Positions 46,570-56,261 of a DNA stretch of 58,006 nucleotides are shown piece by piece (the first letter of the stretch is position 1; each line of letters starts with the position of its first letter). A program made the translations under genes and the position numbers. The stretch comes from Saprospiraceae bacterium (lineage in GTDB: Bacteria > Bacteroidota > Bacteroidia > Chitinophagales > Saprospiraceae), in contig JAHDBI010000004.1 in assembly GCA_020630475.1 (NCBI GenBank), positions 41,938-99,943 of the forward strand. Reading direction: 5' to 3'. A model generated the notes under the pieces. The model saw only the letters and a list, made by a program, of their open reading frames with translations, was not told where the DNA came from and did no database searches.

Positions 46570-47190
46570 ATGTATAAATCACTTTTTTTAACAACATTTT
46601 TATTCTTAGCATTTATTGCCCAATCACAAGAGCGTAACTTTCGATCTCAATCAGAGTTTGGCATTCAAACATATGATGGATTCAACCTAAAAGCCTTTCA
46701 AACTGGAATTCTATTCAAAGACACTTGGATGCTCGAATTAGGTATTTTGTCTGATAACCAAGAAGCACGGAATTTGCCAAGCAATTTTAGAGGAGAAGAA
46801 CCCAAAGAACATATTCAAATTTATCAAGTTCAAATCGGTCATACCATTTCAATTGGTAATAGTGAGAATTTTTCTTTTACAACTAAATTAGGAATGCATA
46901 CAGGATGGTACAACGGTGTAAAAAACTTTGCTTACGATCCCTTTGAGGATAATGAATTCATCTCATCCTTTTTACCTGTACTTGGATCAATAATCAACGC
47001 TGTTAATGAAAGTAATCACACTAATTATAACTTTAGAAGAGATAAAGTATATTATAAAGGCATAAACGGTGAAATGTTAATTGAGTATTGGTTGTTATCT
47101 AACTTCGCGATTACGGGAGGAGCAAATTTCAGAATTAACAATTACAAAAATGATGCTGGACTTTCCACGAAATTACTTGTACTTTTTTAA
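46570..47190 (+). CDS. Probable outer-membrane beta-barrel protein
   Basis: This encodes 206 residues. The signal peptide (MYKSLFLTTFLFLAFIAQSQ) precedes amphipathic strands (FGIQTYDGFNLKAFQTGILF, NFSFTTKLGMHTGWYNG) and an apolar C-terminus, STKLLVLF. No specific family is recognised. It is followed at 47286 by a TonB-C-like protein. Confidence 0.65.
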   Translation: MYKSLFLTTFLFLAFIAQSQERNFRSQSEFGIQTYDGFNLKAFQTGILFKDTWMLELGILSDNQEARNLPSNFRGEEPKEHIQIYQVQIGHTISIGNSENFSFTTKLGMHTGWYNGVKNFAYDPFEDNEFISSFLPVLGSIINAVNESNHTNYNFRRDKVYYKGINGEMLIEYWLLSNFAITGGANFRINNYKNDAGLSTKLLVLF

Positions 47191-47285
47191 TCTCGTAAAC
47201 CAATATAAAAACATAGGTTGAACTTGTTAAAAGGATTAACAAGTTGACCCTTTAAATTGACTTCAAATTCATCTATCTTTAAATC

Positions 47286-48047
47286 ATGATTAGAAAAGTA
47301 ACTTCCGTATTCCTTTTACTGTGTCTTGGATTCATTAGTCATGCAACACTGAGTGTCGCTCAAAATGAAACTCAAAGATCCTTTGAAGTAAAATACGATA
47401 TATACAAAATTTATCCGTCGGTTTCTATATCAAGAGATCAGTTAACCAAGGTAAATTCGATTGGTGATATTAATCCTACGTATCCTTCTTCTTGGGTAGA
47501 TGAATATGTGTTTGTTGAATTTTCTGCGATTCAAAATGGAAAAATAACAAGAGCAAAAAACAAAGGAGAGGTACTTTCAAAGGCTCAGTTAGATTTAATA
47601 CAATCAGCGGACACTGATACTGAAATGGAAGTTCTTGTTCATTACATCCCAGATAACGAACTGTCTAAAAAACAAGTTAGAGAGATGGATTTCAAATTTG
47701 AACTTGATCCTGATTCTCCAGCTGAGTTCCCAGGAGGTAAAAAAGCTTTGAGTGCTTATTTAAAAGAAAATGCCTTTGATAAGATTCCTAATGATGCTCA
47801 TGAAATTTATAATATCCTTGCAGTTGAGTTTTCAATTAATGAAGATGGACAAGTCATTAGTGCCAAGTTGAACGAAAGCAGTAATGACGAAACCGTCAAT
47901 AAAATTTTGTTGGATTGTATTTGCAATATGCCTTTATGGAAGCCTGCTCAATATCGAGATGGATTAAAGGTGAAACAAGATTATGTTTTCATCATTGGAG
48001 ATATGACAAGCTGCACTATAAACTTGTTTAATATCGATCGGTTTTAA
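47286..48047 (+). CDS. Exported protein with TonB C-terminal-like domain
   Basis: This encodes 253 residues with a signal peptide (1-25) rather than the usual TonB membrane anchor plus Pro-rich spacer. The C-terminal ~105 residues match the Bacteroidota TonB-C pattern: PAEFPGGKKALSAYLKENAF, then ILAVEFSINEDGQVISAKLN and ICNMPLWKPAQYRDGLKVKQ. An N-terminal half (~28-140) appears to be a degenerate second such unit (VDEYVFVEFSAIQNGKI). It probably works in the periplasm, but without an ExbBD link it may not transduce energy. Confidence 0.75.
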   Translation: MIRKVTSVFLLLCLGFISHATLSVAQNETQRSFEVKYDIYKIYPSVSISRDQLTKVNSIGDINPTYPSSWVDEYVFVEFSAIQNGKITRAKNKGEVLSKAQLDLIQSADTDTEMEVLVHYIPDNELSKKQVREMDFKFELDPDSPAEFPGGKKALSAYLKENAFDKIPNDAHEIYNILAVEFSINEDGQVISAKLNESSNDETVNKILLDCICNMPLWKPAQYRDGLKVKQDYVFIIGDMTSCTINLFNIDRF

Positions 48048-48896
48048 TTTAAAGAAAATGTAATATTAAAGACATCGAAAAATTTCCATTGCATTTAGGA
48101 GGCCTAATCATCAGGTAATTAACAAGAATCTTCAAATCAAGATTCTTCCGTTTTATTAAAAGAAATGTCAAATCTACCACAACCTTTCTCCTAATCTTTT
48201 TGCAATCTAAAACTATAATGGCTGAATTAGATTGAAAGTAATATGCTTTAATACTTCCAATTAACCTATGACAGTCGCTAATTGCCCTTGACAGAGAAAT
48301 GAAAAATTAGCTCATTTTACGAAACGAAACCAAATTAAATCCATCACGGTCATTCCATACAATTTTACTATTATAGATAAGTGCAACTTCTATTTAAAAG
48401 GTTTCAATTCTCGACACCTCGTCCAAGTACCTAAAAAACATGTCATAGACGGTTGATGCAAATAATATTTATTTTTAATATCTCCCAAAATTGCAAGTAA
48501 TCAATACGCCTCTTCATGTCGACTCGTTTTATTTATGTTTAGCAGTAATTGTCTTGGACATCTATCTCTAGACAACAACTTTCTTGAAAAGAAAATTCAA
48601 TAAGCTCTCATATTTCCATGGCATCTAAAGTATTTAAAGCGAGTGTCATTTTCCCAAACAGCCAAATTCTTTTTAGCTAAATATTCAAACAAAAAATTAA
48701 CAATCGGTTTAATCCCAACACGGTTGTATAATTTTCGTACACGATATTATGAATTCTTAGAACTAAATCCTCATGCAGATTTAAAAACCTCTACTTTATC
48801 ATTTCTTAGGGCTAAATCCCAATATTATAACTCACGAACAACTTAGAAGCACACTCGACGATAGAACATTATTTACTAAAAATCAAATTAATAAAT
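48048..48896. other. 849-bp stretch without an intact gene
   Basis: No intact gene was found. A plus-strand 67-codon frame (48643-48846) has no family features. On the minus strand, two short frames look protein-like: one ending at 48307 (includes KIVWNDRDGFNLVSFRKMS, broken by a stop at 48394-48396) and one ending at 48597 (includes LYNRVGIKPIVNFLFEYLAK). They may be remnants of a decayed gene, but I cannot name a family. Confidence 0.4.
48124..48152 (+). terminator. Possible terminator hairpin after the TonB-C-like gene
   Basis: A 9-bp stem (AAGAATCTT / AAGATTCTT) with a 6-nt loop lies ~75 bp after the stop and is followed by ccgttttatt, an imperfect T-run. Confidence 0.45.
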
Positions 48897-51326
48897 ATGA
48901 AATTCAAACTAATTCTGATCCTTCTAATATTGTCATCACTCCAGTTACATAGTCAAATAGAACCTAATGGCTCTAATGACCCTAACAAATGTCGTGGATT
49001 TGAAGCCGAAGTGACAAGTATTAACTGTATTAAAAAACTAGGAACAACTGTTACAATTTTCGTTTCAGGAGGTACACCACCATACTCAACTCCAGGTTCT
49101 GCTATTCAAATTGGTGCACAAGGAAATTTCGTAATCGAAGGATTAGGTACTGGCACTTATACTGAAACATTCACAGACAGTAATGGATGTGAAGTAGAGG
49201 TTACATTTGAAGTACCAATTTGTGATTTTTGCATTGACTTTAATGCGATCGTGACTAGCCAAACATGCGCTCCAGATGGGACTGTTTTTTTCAACGTTAC
49301 TGGCGGAACCCCTCCATATACTTCATCAAGCGCGGCAGTTGAATTTTCTCCCGGAAATTTTGTTTTAGAAGGAGTACAACTCGGTTCTCAAACAATAAGT
49401 TTTTCTGACAGTAACGGATGTCTAGTCGAAGTGTCCTTTTCTCTACCTGAATGTCAAACTTGTGTTGACTTTGAGGCAGAATTAATAAGCCTAACTTGTA
49501 CTCCAAATGGGACAGCGAATATTTTTGTTTCTGGCGGAACACCACCTTATGCTACTTCAGGTACTGGAGAGGAAATGATAACGACTGGAAATTTCGTTAT
49601 TCAAGGAATTTCTGAAGGTAACCATACCGAAACTTTTACAGATAGCGAAGGATGCGAAGTTCAAGTAACTTTTGATATATATTCATGTACTTGTACTATT
49701 GAAGCTGAATTAGCTAGTGTTTCATGTGGAGGCCCCAATGGTTCCGCTAACATAATCGTATCTGGCGGAACAATCCCTTATACCAATACAGGCAATGGTC
49801 AACAATTGAATACAGGAAATTTTGTGTTCGATGGACTTGATTCCGGCAACTTTACAGAAACATTTTTAGATGCAAATGGTTGCGGCGTAGATGTTACATT
49901 TTCCATTCCAGATTGTGGTTGTAGCGATTTTGAAGCCGAGTTAACAAAATTAAATTGTGGGCCTAATGGAACAACTTACATACAAGTATCGGGCGGCACG
50001 CCTCCTTACACAACTTCGGGTTCTGGTCAAGAAATGTTTATCACAGGAAATTTTATTATTCAAGGAATGACCAGCGGTACTCATACTGAAACGTTTATGG
50101 ACAGTCAAGGATGCGAAGTTGATATTACCTTCTTTATGCCGGAATGCGGATGTGAAGACCTTATTGCCGAAGTTACTAATTTGACTTGCGGACCTAGTGG
50201 CTCGGTGAATATATTTGTTTCTGGTGGATCACCACCATATTCTACCTCTGGCTCTGCAACACAGTCAGGAACTCAAGGAAACTTTTTTATACAAGATTTG
50301 GCAATAGGAACTTACACTGAAACATTTACAGATAGTGACGGATGTGAAGTAGATGTCTTTTTTACAATTCACGAAAATGATTTAGAAGCTTCTGTTGTTT
50401 CGAATGGTTGTGCACCTGAGGGTACAGCATGGGTTCAAATCACAGGTGGCTCGCCACCATATTCTGGTCCAAGTGGTTCAATTTCTTACCCTGAAGGGTA
50501 TATAGCTATCCAAGGATTAGAGAGTGGCATTCATACATTGACTTTTTTGGATAGTAAAGGGTGTGACGTAAATGCCGTTATAAATGTCGAGGATGCATAT
50601 ACCTGCGACGACTTTTTAGACATATATTATGATATTTCAATGGGTTCGGAATTTCAAGTAACCAGCGGAATATGGGCAAATATAAATGTGGCATTTTGGG
50701 GACATTGCATCCCTGATCAATTGATTGTTACGGTAGATGGTGTTGAAGTTGTAAATATTACCGCTGGAAGTGCACCTTGTGACGGGGATTTTGAATGCGA
50801 TGCAATAGAATTGGGACATCCTGACCAATTTACGTGTGCTCAGTTTTGTGTAAGTCCTTGTTCAGTTGTAAACTTTACGGTTATTCAAGATTATTGTGAA
50901 CCTGTAATAGATTGTGGAACCACATGGTGGAACATTTACGTAACTGGTTGTGGTATTCTACCGCCAAACATTACATCCTCATTACATGATGATAATCCTT
51001 GCGCAGATCAACTTTCTATTGAATATAGATCTAATACAATCCCGTTTAATCCTGGTTCTCAAATTTCAGATCGGCCTGTCGAAGGCACCAGAAAAATATT
51101 TCCAAACCCGGTAAATGAAATTTTACATATTTCCGATTCTAACAGCACACTGACATATCAATCATTGAGGGTTCTTGACACTAGAGGAAATGTTATTCTA
51201 AATACAACATCAATAGATTCAAACAATTTAGAAATTGATGTAAGTTCATACCCAAGTGGAATATATCTTTTAGAATTAATTGATATGTACGGACAAAAGA
51301 GTATTGAGAAGTTTACCAAACTGTAA
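48897..51326 (+). CDS. T9SS type A cargo with seven SprB-type repeats
   Basis: This encodes 809 residues. After a signal peptide (1-19) come seven ~70-residue Cys-containing repeats, each with a Cys-xPNGT start, a VSGGTPPYxTSG core, GNFVIQGL, HTETFTDSxGCEV and a closing xCG. A distinct region (~560-700) has paired cysteines. The C-terminus (KIFPNPVNEILHISDSNS ... YPSGIYLLELIDMYGQKSIE) is a type A sorting domain. The GGTPPY core is the SprB repeat signature of gliding and adhesion proteins. A strong terminator follows. Unlike the 22504 protein it uses the type A, not type B, signal. Confidence 0.88.
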   Translation: MKFKLILILLILSSLQLHSQIEPNGSNDPNKCRGFEAEVTSINCIKKLGTTVTIFVSGGTPPYSTPGSAIQIGAQGNFVIEGLGTGTYTETFTDSNGCEVEVTFEVPICDFCIDFNAIVTSQTCAPDGTVFFNVTGGTPPYTSSSAAVEFSPGNFVLEGVQLGSQTISFSDSNGCLVEVSFSLPECQTCVDFEAELISLTCTPNGTANIFVSGGTPPYATSGTGEEMITTGNFVIQGISEGNHTETFTDSEGCEVQVTFDIYSCTCTIEAELASVSCGGPNGSANIIVSGGTIPYTNTGNGQQLNTGNFVFDGLDSGNFTETFLDANGCGVDVTFSIPDCGCSDFEAELTKLNCGPNGTTYIQVSGGTPPYTTSGSGQEMFITGNFIIQGMTSGTHTETFMDSQGCEVDITFFMPECGCEDLIAEVTNLTCGPSGSVNIFVSGGSPPYSTSGSATQSGTQGNFFIQDLAIGTYTETFTDSDGCEVDVFFTIHENDLEASVVSNGCAPEGTAWVQITGGSPPYSGPSGSISYPEGYIAIQGLESGIHTLTFLDSKGCDVNAVINVEDAYTCDDFLDIYYDISMGSEFQVTSGIWANINVAFWGHCIPDQLIVTVDGVEVVNITAGSAPCDGDFECDAIELGHPDQFTCAQFCVSPCSVVNFTVIQDYCEPVIDCGTTWWNIYVTGCGILPPNITSSLHDDNPCADQLSIEYRSNTIPFNPGSQISDRPVEGTRKIFPNPVNEILHISDSNSTLTYQSLRVLDTRGNVILNTTSIDSNNLEIDVSSYPSGIYLLELIDMYGQKSIEKFTKL
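48996..50590 (+). repeat. Seven ~220-bp tandem coding repeats (SprB-type)
   Basis: VSGGTPPY-like cores recur about every 70-75 residues through residues ~34-565. Units 3, 5 and 6 are the most alike. Spacing is in frame throughout. Confidence 0.85.
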
Positions 51327-51349
51327 AAAAAAAGTTATTCGAAACTGAT

Positions 51350-51394
51350 AAAATAGGATAGAAGCATAGATTCTGTCCTATTTTATTTTATTAA
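51350..51394 (+). terminator. Intrinsic terminator of the SprB-repeat cargo gene
   Basis: Stem AAAATAGGA/TCCTATTTT is extended by a T-G pair and AGAA/TTCT, with a 7-nt loop (51350-51384). T-rich sequence follows. It lies 23 bp after the stop. Confidence 0.85.
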
Positions 51395-51547
51395 TTTTTT
51401 TTAAAAAAATCTATTACTCTTCTTCAAATTTAATTCGACCTTTTTGTTCAATCGACGTTTTTACAAAGCTCGATTAATGTTACCATCAAATAAATTGAAA
51501 GGAATTCAAGAGGTCATAAATAAGTCTTAAATAGAAATAAAGCTTTT

Positions 51548-52000
51548 CTATTCTTCTTCAAATTTCATTTCTTCTTCAGGTTTAACTTCTTGTAAAGTCT
51601 TAAGTGGTGCAGGAACAAATCTATTGTGATCAGATTTTTCAAAGACTATTTCTTTGTTTCTATCCTTCTTGATTTTATCAATCAATGCAGAGGATGTAGT
51701 TGTTTTATTTTTTGACCCTTGTTCTTGACTTTTAGATTGAAGATACTTCTGATTTTTAGACATAAAACCTTGACCCTCTAATTCGGCATTTGACTTATGC
51801 TCTATATCAGATTTTCCTCGAAAGGCATTCTTTATGAATTGAATATTACTTTTAAATCTCCAAGTTCCAAGTAATATGAAAAGGACGCCCAAGATGATCG
51901 TCATGAACTCAACATCTCCAACAATGTAGTCGCAAATTAAAAACACACCTACAAGAATAAATATTAGAGAGATTATAATTTTTGAAATTGACTTTATCAT
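51548..52000 (-). CDS. Small two-TM membrane protein with charged tail
   Basis: This encodes 150 residues. The start overlaps the upstream M28 peptidase stop by one base (TAATG), indicating coupling. There are two membrane segments (~6-26 and ~31-48), then a ~100-residue Lys/Glu/Gln-rich, probably disordered cytoplasmic tail ending EEMKFEEE. I recognise no family. Confidence 0.7.
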   Translation of the reverse strand: MIKSISKIIISLIFILVGVFLICDYIVGDVEFMTIILGVLFILLGTWRFKSNIQFIKNAFRGKSDIEHKSNAELEGQGFMSKNQKYLQSKSQEQGSKNKTTTSSALIDKIKKDRNKEIVFEKSDHNRFVPAPLKTLQEVKPEEEMKFEEE

Positions 52001-53613
52001 TATTTCTTTCTACTAAATTCACTACCCGTTTTCCATTGTGGCCAATCTTGACTATTCGCAATATTCCAACCGACGTTAAGATATAATTGTCCATCCTGTA
52101 TCATGCCTCCAAAATTCCACGTGTCTGCGTTAAATTCATCCGATGGTTGATGATAGTGCTTCTCTAAATAAGCTTCTTTGGCCTTCTTAGCATATTCAAC
52201 TCCTTTTTCTGCATGCTCATATCCACCTTCACCATATAATGCAGGTACTCCTTCTTTAACAAAGCAAAAATGATCTGATCTAAAAAAATACCCTTTGCTT
52301 ACTTCAGGATCAGCTATCACGTATCTTCCTTGTTTTTTTGCTTCGGCTTCCGCCAATGCGTCCATTTCAGAATGTCCCATACCGACAATCGTAAAGTCTT
52401 TCATCTCCCCTATCGGATTCACACCATCTAGGTTTAAATTACAAACTGTCTTATCCAATGGCACCAATGGATTTTTAACATAATATGCTGTACCCAACAG
52501 TCCTTGTTCCTCGGCAGTCACAAATAAGAAAATCACCGATCGTTCTGGAGGAGTCTCGCTTTCGGCGAAAGCCTTAGCAATAGACAATAAAGTAGCTACT
52601 CCAGAGGCATTGTCCAACGCACCGTTATAAATAGAATCACCTTCAATAGGCGTCGAAATACCTAAATGATCCCAATGTGCAGTATAAATCACATATTCAT
52701 CAGGATATTTAGAGCCCTCTATCATTCCCAAAACATTTTGTGATACATCTTCTTTAAAATCACTGTGCAAGTCCACTGACACCGTCGCATTCAACGAGAA
52801 AGCCTTGAATCCTGGTTTACGTGCAGCCTTTATACTTTCTGTGAAATCAAATCCAGAATCTTTAAATAATTGAATAGCACGATCCCTATGTATCCAACCT
52901 TTGATTGGGCAATCTGGATCCTCATCTGTCTTTTTAATATTTAACAAAGTCCCAGTCCATGAACTTTCAATCACAAACCAAGGATATCCGGCAGAAGCGG
53001 TCTCATGAATGATCAATAACCCAGCTGCTCCTTGCCTATTCGCTTCTTCATATTTATAAGTCCATCTACCTGAATAGGTCATTTCATCCCCTTTGAAAAA
53101 CTCGGGATCTTCTCCTCCAAAGCCAGGGTCATTAATTAGAACAACCGCAACCTTACCCCTGACATCCACATCCTTATAATCATTCCAATTTCTACTTGGA
53201 TCGACAGTTCCATAACCACAGAAAACCATTTCTAAATCCTTTAAAGAAATATCGGCTTGATTTCCTTCAGTGTGGACCACGAAATCTTTATTCTTATTTA
53301 ATACCTTCTTTCCGGACTTTGTATTTAAGGTCATGGTTTCTCCTTGATGACCTACAATTTCTACCAATGGAACATCCTGCGTGTAAGTACCTTTGACTTT
53401 CTTTAAGCCTACTGCTTCGATTTCTTTTTTCAAAAAAGCGACAGTACGTTTATCCCCTTCTGTAAATGGTCTTCTGCCTTGATAGTAATCAGAGGAGATT
53501 TCTTGCATATAAAATTGCAATCGCTCTTGTTCGAGAGTCGGTGGAGGTGCAATACTGGTTTTACACGAAGTGAACAGCACTACTAAGAAACATAGTGGAA
53601 AGAAAAATCTCAT
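52000..53613 (-). CDS. M28-family zinc aminopeptidase lipoprotein with PA domain
   Basis: This encodes 537 residues. The lipobox VVLFTSC places lipidated Cys17 near the N-terminus. A PA-like domain (~100-260) interrupts the M28 fold. Zinc/catalytic motifs are YTAHWDHLG, NGALDNASGVATLL, FLFVTAEEQGLLGTAYY and a late RSDHFCFVKEGVPAL, matching the co-catalytic two-zinc M28 set. It probably trims peptides at the outer membrane or in the periplasm. It sits 18 bp after dnaA on the same strand. Confidence 0.93.
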   Translation of the reverse strand: MRFFFPLCFLVVLFTSCKTSIAPPPTLEQERLQFYMQEISSDYYQGRRPFTEGDKRTVAFLKKEIEAVGLKKVKGTYTQDVPLVEIVGHQGETMTLNTKSGKKVLNKNKDFVVHTEGNQADISLKDLEMVFCGYGTVDPSRNWNDYKDVDVRGKVAVVLINDPGFGGEDPEFFKGDEMTYSGRWTYKYEEANRQGAAGLLIIHETASAGYPWFVIESSWTGTLLNIKKTDEDPDCPIKGWIHRDRAIQLFKDSGFDFTESIKAARKPGFKAFSLNATVSVDLHSDFKEDVSQNVLGMIEGSKYPDEYVIYTAHWDHLGISTPIEGDSIYNGALDNASGVATLLSIAKAFAESETPPERSVIFLFVTAEEQGLLGTAYYVKNPLVPLDKTVCNLNLDGVNPIGEMKDFTIVGMGHSEMDALAEAEAKKQGRYVIADPEVSKGYFFRSDHFCFVKEGVPALYGEGGYEHAEKGVEYAKKAKEAYLEKHYHQPSDEFNADTWNFGGMIQDGQLYLNVGWNIANSQDWPQWKTGSEFSRKK

Positions 53614-53631
53614 ATTGAAGTACTTAAATGA

Positions 53632-55032
53632 TTAACTATGAAGTGTCATTTGAAGCTTTTTCTCAAGCTCCTCCACTTCGTCTTTGAATAGCATGTTGGT
53701 ATCCATCATATTCTGAACGGCCTTTAAAGAATGAAGTACCGTTGTATGATCTCTACCTCCAAAATTATCACCGATCAACTTCAAAGAATTTGAAGTCATA
53801 TTTTTCGCAAAATACATCGACAATTGACGAGCAATAACGATGGACCTCTTTCTTGTTTTACCTCTTAGTTTTTCTAAAGGCAACTCATAATGATCTGCGA
53901 CCATTTTAGCGATATTCTCAACGGTGATCTCTTTGTTGATTTGAGTAACAAATTGCTTGATCACTTCCTTAGCCAATTCTAAGTCAATCTCTCTATCGGT
54001 CAAAGATGCTTGGGCGATCAAAGAAACCATCACCCCTTCTAATTCTCTTATATTGTTTTTAACATTAAAGCTAATGAACTCAGACACCTCGTTCGGTATT
54101 TCAACTCCTTCCTTAGTCATCTTAGATTCTAAAATGGCTAATCTTGTTTCGAATTCAGGAGATTTTAAATCAGCCGACAATCCCCACTTAAATCTAGAAG
54201 TCAATCTTTCTTCTACATCCTTCAAATCCTTCGGAGGACAATCAGATGTCATGATGATCTGCTTTCCATTTTGGTGAAGAATATTGAAAATATTAAAGAA
54301 GATTTCTTGAGTTTTAGTTCTATTGGCTAAGAACTGAATATCATCAACAATCAAAACATCTATCATTTGATAGAAATTCATGAAATCATTGACAGAATTA
54401 TTCTTGATGGATTGTACTACTTGATTTGTAAATCCTTCTGATGTCACGTAAAGTACATTCTTATCTTCATGGTTCTTAATCACCTCGTTACCTATGGCTT
54501 GCGCCAAATGTGTTTTCCCAAGACCAACATCACCGTATAAGAACAAAGGATTGAATACACCACCAGGTTTTTTAGAAATCGCTACACCAGCGGATCTTGC
54601 TAATTTATTACAGTCTCCTTCGATGAAATTGCTCAACAAATATTTAGGATTGATCCTAGGATCAATTTTCATTTTTTGAATCCCTGGAATCACAAAAGGG
54701 TTCTTGATTCGCTCCGTTTTGAAAGTACCCGGAACTTTATCGTCCTTAATGTCTTCAAGTTTTCCAATCTTTCGATGGTTGTCTACCAAGATTTGGTACT
54801 CGAGTCTACCCTTTTCTCCTAAAACTGTACGGATTGCTTTTTTTAAAACGAGGACAAAGTTTTCCTCTAGCCATTCATAAAAAAACTTATTTGGAACTTG
54901 AATAGTCAAAACGGCCTCATGAAGTCTAACTGGTTTTATTGGTTCAAACCAAGTATCATAACTTTTGTCAGAAATGTTTCTCTTTATGATTTGAAGACAA
55001 TGCTGCCAAGAGGATTCATGATTATTCGTCAT
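53632..55032 (-). CDS. dnaA: Chromosomal replication initiator DnaA
   Basis: This encodes 466 residues. Domain I (1-~85) starts SSWQHCLQIIKRN. The AAA+ core has Walker A GDVGLGKTH (167-175), Walker B VLIVDD (226-231) and a sensor/Arg-finger region (RLTSRFKWGL). The DNA-binding domain IV has GGRDHTTVLHSL (425-436), the DnaA-box recognition signature. DnaN is not adjacent; the next gene downstream is the M28 peptidase and upstream is a nucleotidase. The 301-bp region upstream shows no clear DnaA boxes. Confidence 0.97.
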   Translation of the reverse strand: MTNNHESSWQHCLQIIKRNISDKSYDTWFEPIKPVRLHEAVLTIQVPNKFFYEWLEENFVLVLKKAIRTVLGEKGRLEYQILVDNHRKIGKLEDIKDDKVPGTFKTERIKNPFVIPGIQKMKIDPRINPKYLLSNFIEGDCNKLARSAGVAISKKPGGVFNPLFLYGDVGLGKTHLAQAIGNEVIKNHEDKNVLYVTSEGFTNQVVQSIKNNSVNDFMNFYQMIDVLIVDDIQFLANRTKTQEIFFNIFNILHQNGKQIIMTSDCPPKDLKDVEERLTSRFKWGLSADLKSPEFETRLAILESKMTKEGVEIPNEVSEFISFNVKNNIRELEGVMVSLIAQASLTDREIDLELAKEVIKQFVTQINKEITVENIAKMVADHYELPLEKLRGKTRKRSIVIARQLSMYFAKNMTSNSLKLIGDNFGGRDHTTVLHSLKAVQNMMDTNMLFKDEVEELEKKLQMTLHS

Positions 55033-55333
55033 AGGATATATAAGCTTTGATCTCCAAGCGTTTCCGCAAGGATAGAATGTTCAATTTATGTCTCAAGATC
55101 GGATTGGGATAAAGTAGTTCAGATCTGAGCTTGGTTTTTTCGTCGGGTAACAAATTTGTGAAAAAAAATCTGTTTACGAACACACTATTGACAACTTTTT
55201 ACAAAAAAACTTTTCTTTCATAATGTTCTGATAATCAAAAACATATATGCAATAAATCTTCCAAGCAAATCACCATGAAAACCAGCAAGCTACACTTTAA
55301 GATAAAGTATTATTTATAACTATCAGAGAATGG
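55033..55333. other. 301-bp dnaA upstream region, no gene
   Basis: AT-rich and free of coding frames. I found no TTATCCACA-like DnaA boxes and no exact TAnnTTTG on the minus strand. It must hold the dnaA promoter, but I cannot place it. Confidence 0.5.
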
Positions 55334-56251
55334 TCAATCAATATATGTGTTCTTACATGTGACACATTTCTTACCCGTGTTCTTTTCAAAAACGACTTCG
55401 ATTTTTCCGAGCATGATTCCGGCCCATCCAGCTTGATTGATCACCACCTCTTTTCCAATCTTGTTTCTACGGATATCTGGTTTTTTCATGAAGGTATGGG
55501 TATGACCTCCTAGAATTAAATCTATGTCACTAGTCATTTGCGCCATATAGACATCGGATACTTTCTTTTCAGCATAATCGTAACCAAGGTGCGATAAGCA
55601 AATGACGTAGTCACAATCCATTTCATTCTTTAACAAACTAGCTGTTTTCTGAGCAACTATTAGAGGATCTTGATAAACGGTATCCTTATATAGTTTTTTA
55701 GGAACGAGTCCTTTTAGTTCGATCCCTACTCCAAATACACCCACTTTAATACCCCCTTTGTTGAATATCTTATAAGGAAGCGTTTTATCTTTTAAAACAG
55801 TATTCTCTAATTGATAATTCGAAATGATCATTGGGAAATTAGCGTGTTGCATTTGCTTTTCAAGCCCATCAATCCCAGCGTCAAAATCATGATTACCGAT
55901 GGTTGCTGCATCATATCCCATTTCAGACATGAGCTTAAATTCTAGTTCGCCACCAAAAAAGTTAAAGTATGGGGTACCCTGAAAAATATCGCCACAATCT
56001 AGAAGCAGCAATTCATTGTGTTGTTTCCGAAGTTGCTTAATCAAAGTGGCTCTTTTAGCTGCTCCACCCATTCCTTGATTTCGGCTCCCGTCCATTGGGA
56101 AAGGATCGATCCTAGAATGTACATCATTGGTATGCAAAATCGTCAACCGCATTAAATTGGGATCGTCGATTAAAGCACTAAATGGGAAACTACCTGAAGA
56201 CAGGACCATACTCCCTAAACCTCCTTTAACTAAAAAATCTCTTCGTTTCAT
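55334..56251 (-). CDS. 5'-nucleotidase-type metallophosphatase half, Tat-exported
   Basis: This encodes 305 residues: only the N-terminal metallophosphatase part of a UshA/5'-nucleotidase. The N-terminus KRRDFLVKGGLGS is a twin-arginine signal. Metal-binding motifs are ILHTNDVHSRIDP, LLLDCGDIFQGTPYFN, TIGNHDFDAGIDGLE, CLSHLGYDYAEKK and LILGGHTHTF. The C-terminal nucleotide-specificity domain is absent here and encoded by the gene just upstream (56262-57029), 10 bp away. The two products presumably meet in the periplasm. Confidence 0.92.
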   Translation of the reverse strand: MKRRDFLVKGGLGSMVLSSGSFPFSALIDDPNLMRLTILHTNDVHSRIDPFPMDGSRNQGMGGAAKRATLIKQLRKQHNELLLLDCGDIFQGTPYFNFFGGELEFKLMSEMGYDAATIGNHDFDAGIDGLEKQMQHANFPMIISNYQLENTVLKDKTLPYKIFNKGGIKVGVFGVGIELKGLVPKKLYKDTVYQDPLIVAQKTASLLKNEMDCDYVICLSHLGYDYAEKKVSDVYMAQMTSDIDLILGGHTHTFMKKPDIRRNKIGKEVVINQAGWAGIMLGKIEVVFEKNTGKKCVTCKNTYID

Positions 56252-56261
56252 AATGTAAATA

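Noticed and set aside
48643..48846. 67-codon plus-strand frame
   Set aside because: No recognisable motif, no signal peptide and no promoter-like element; composition fits chance AT-rich sequence.
55033..55333. Possible replication origin upstream of dnaA
   Set aside because: No DnaA-box-like TTATCCACA clusters and no AT-rich repeat array were found; dnaN is not adjacent.
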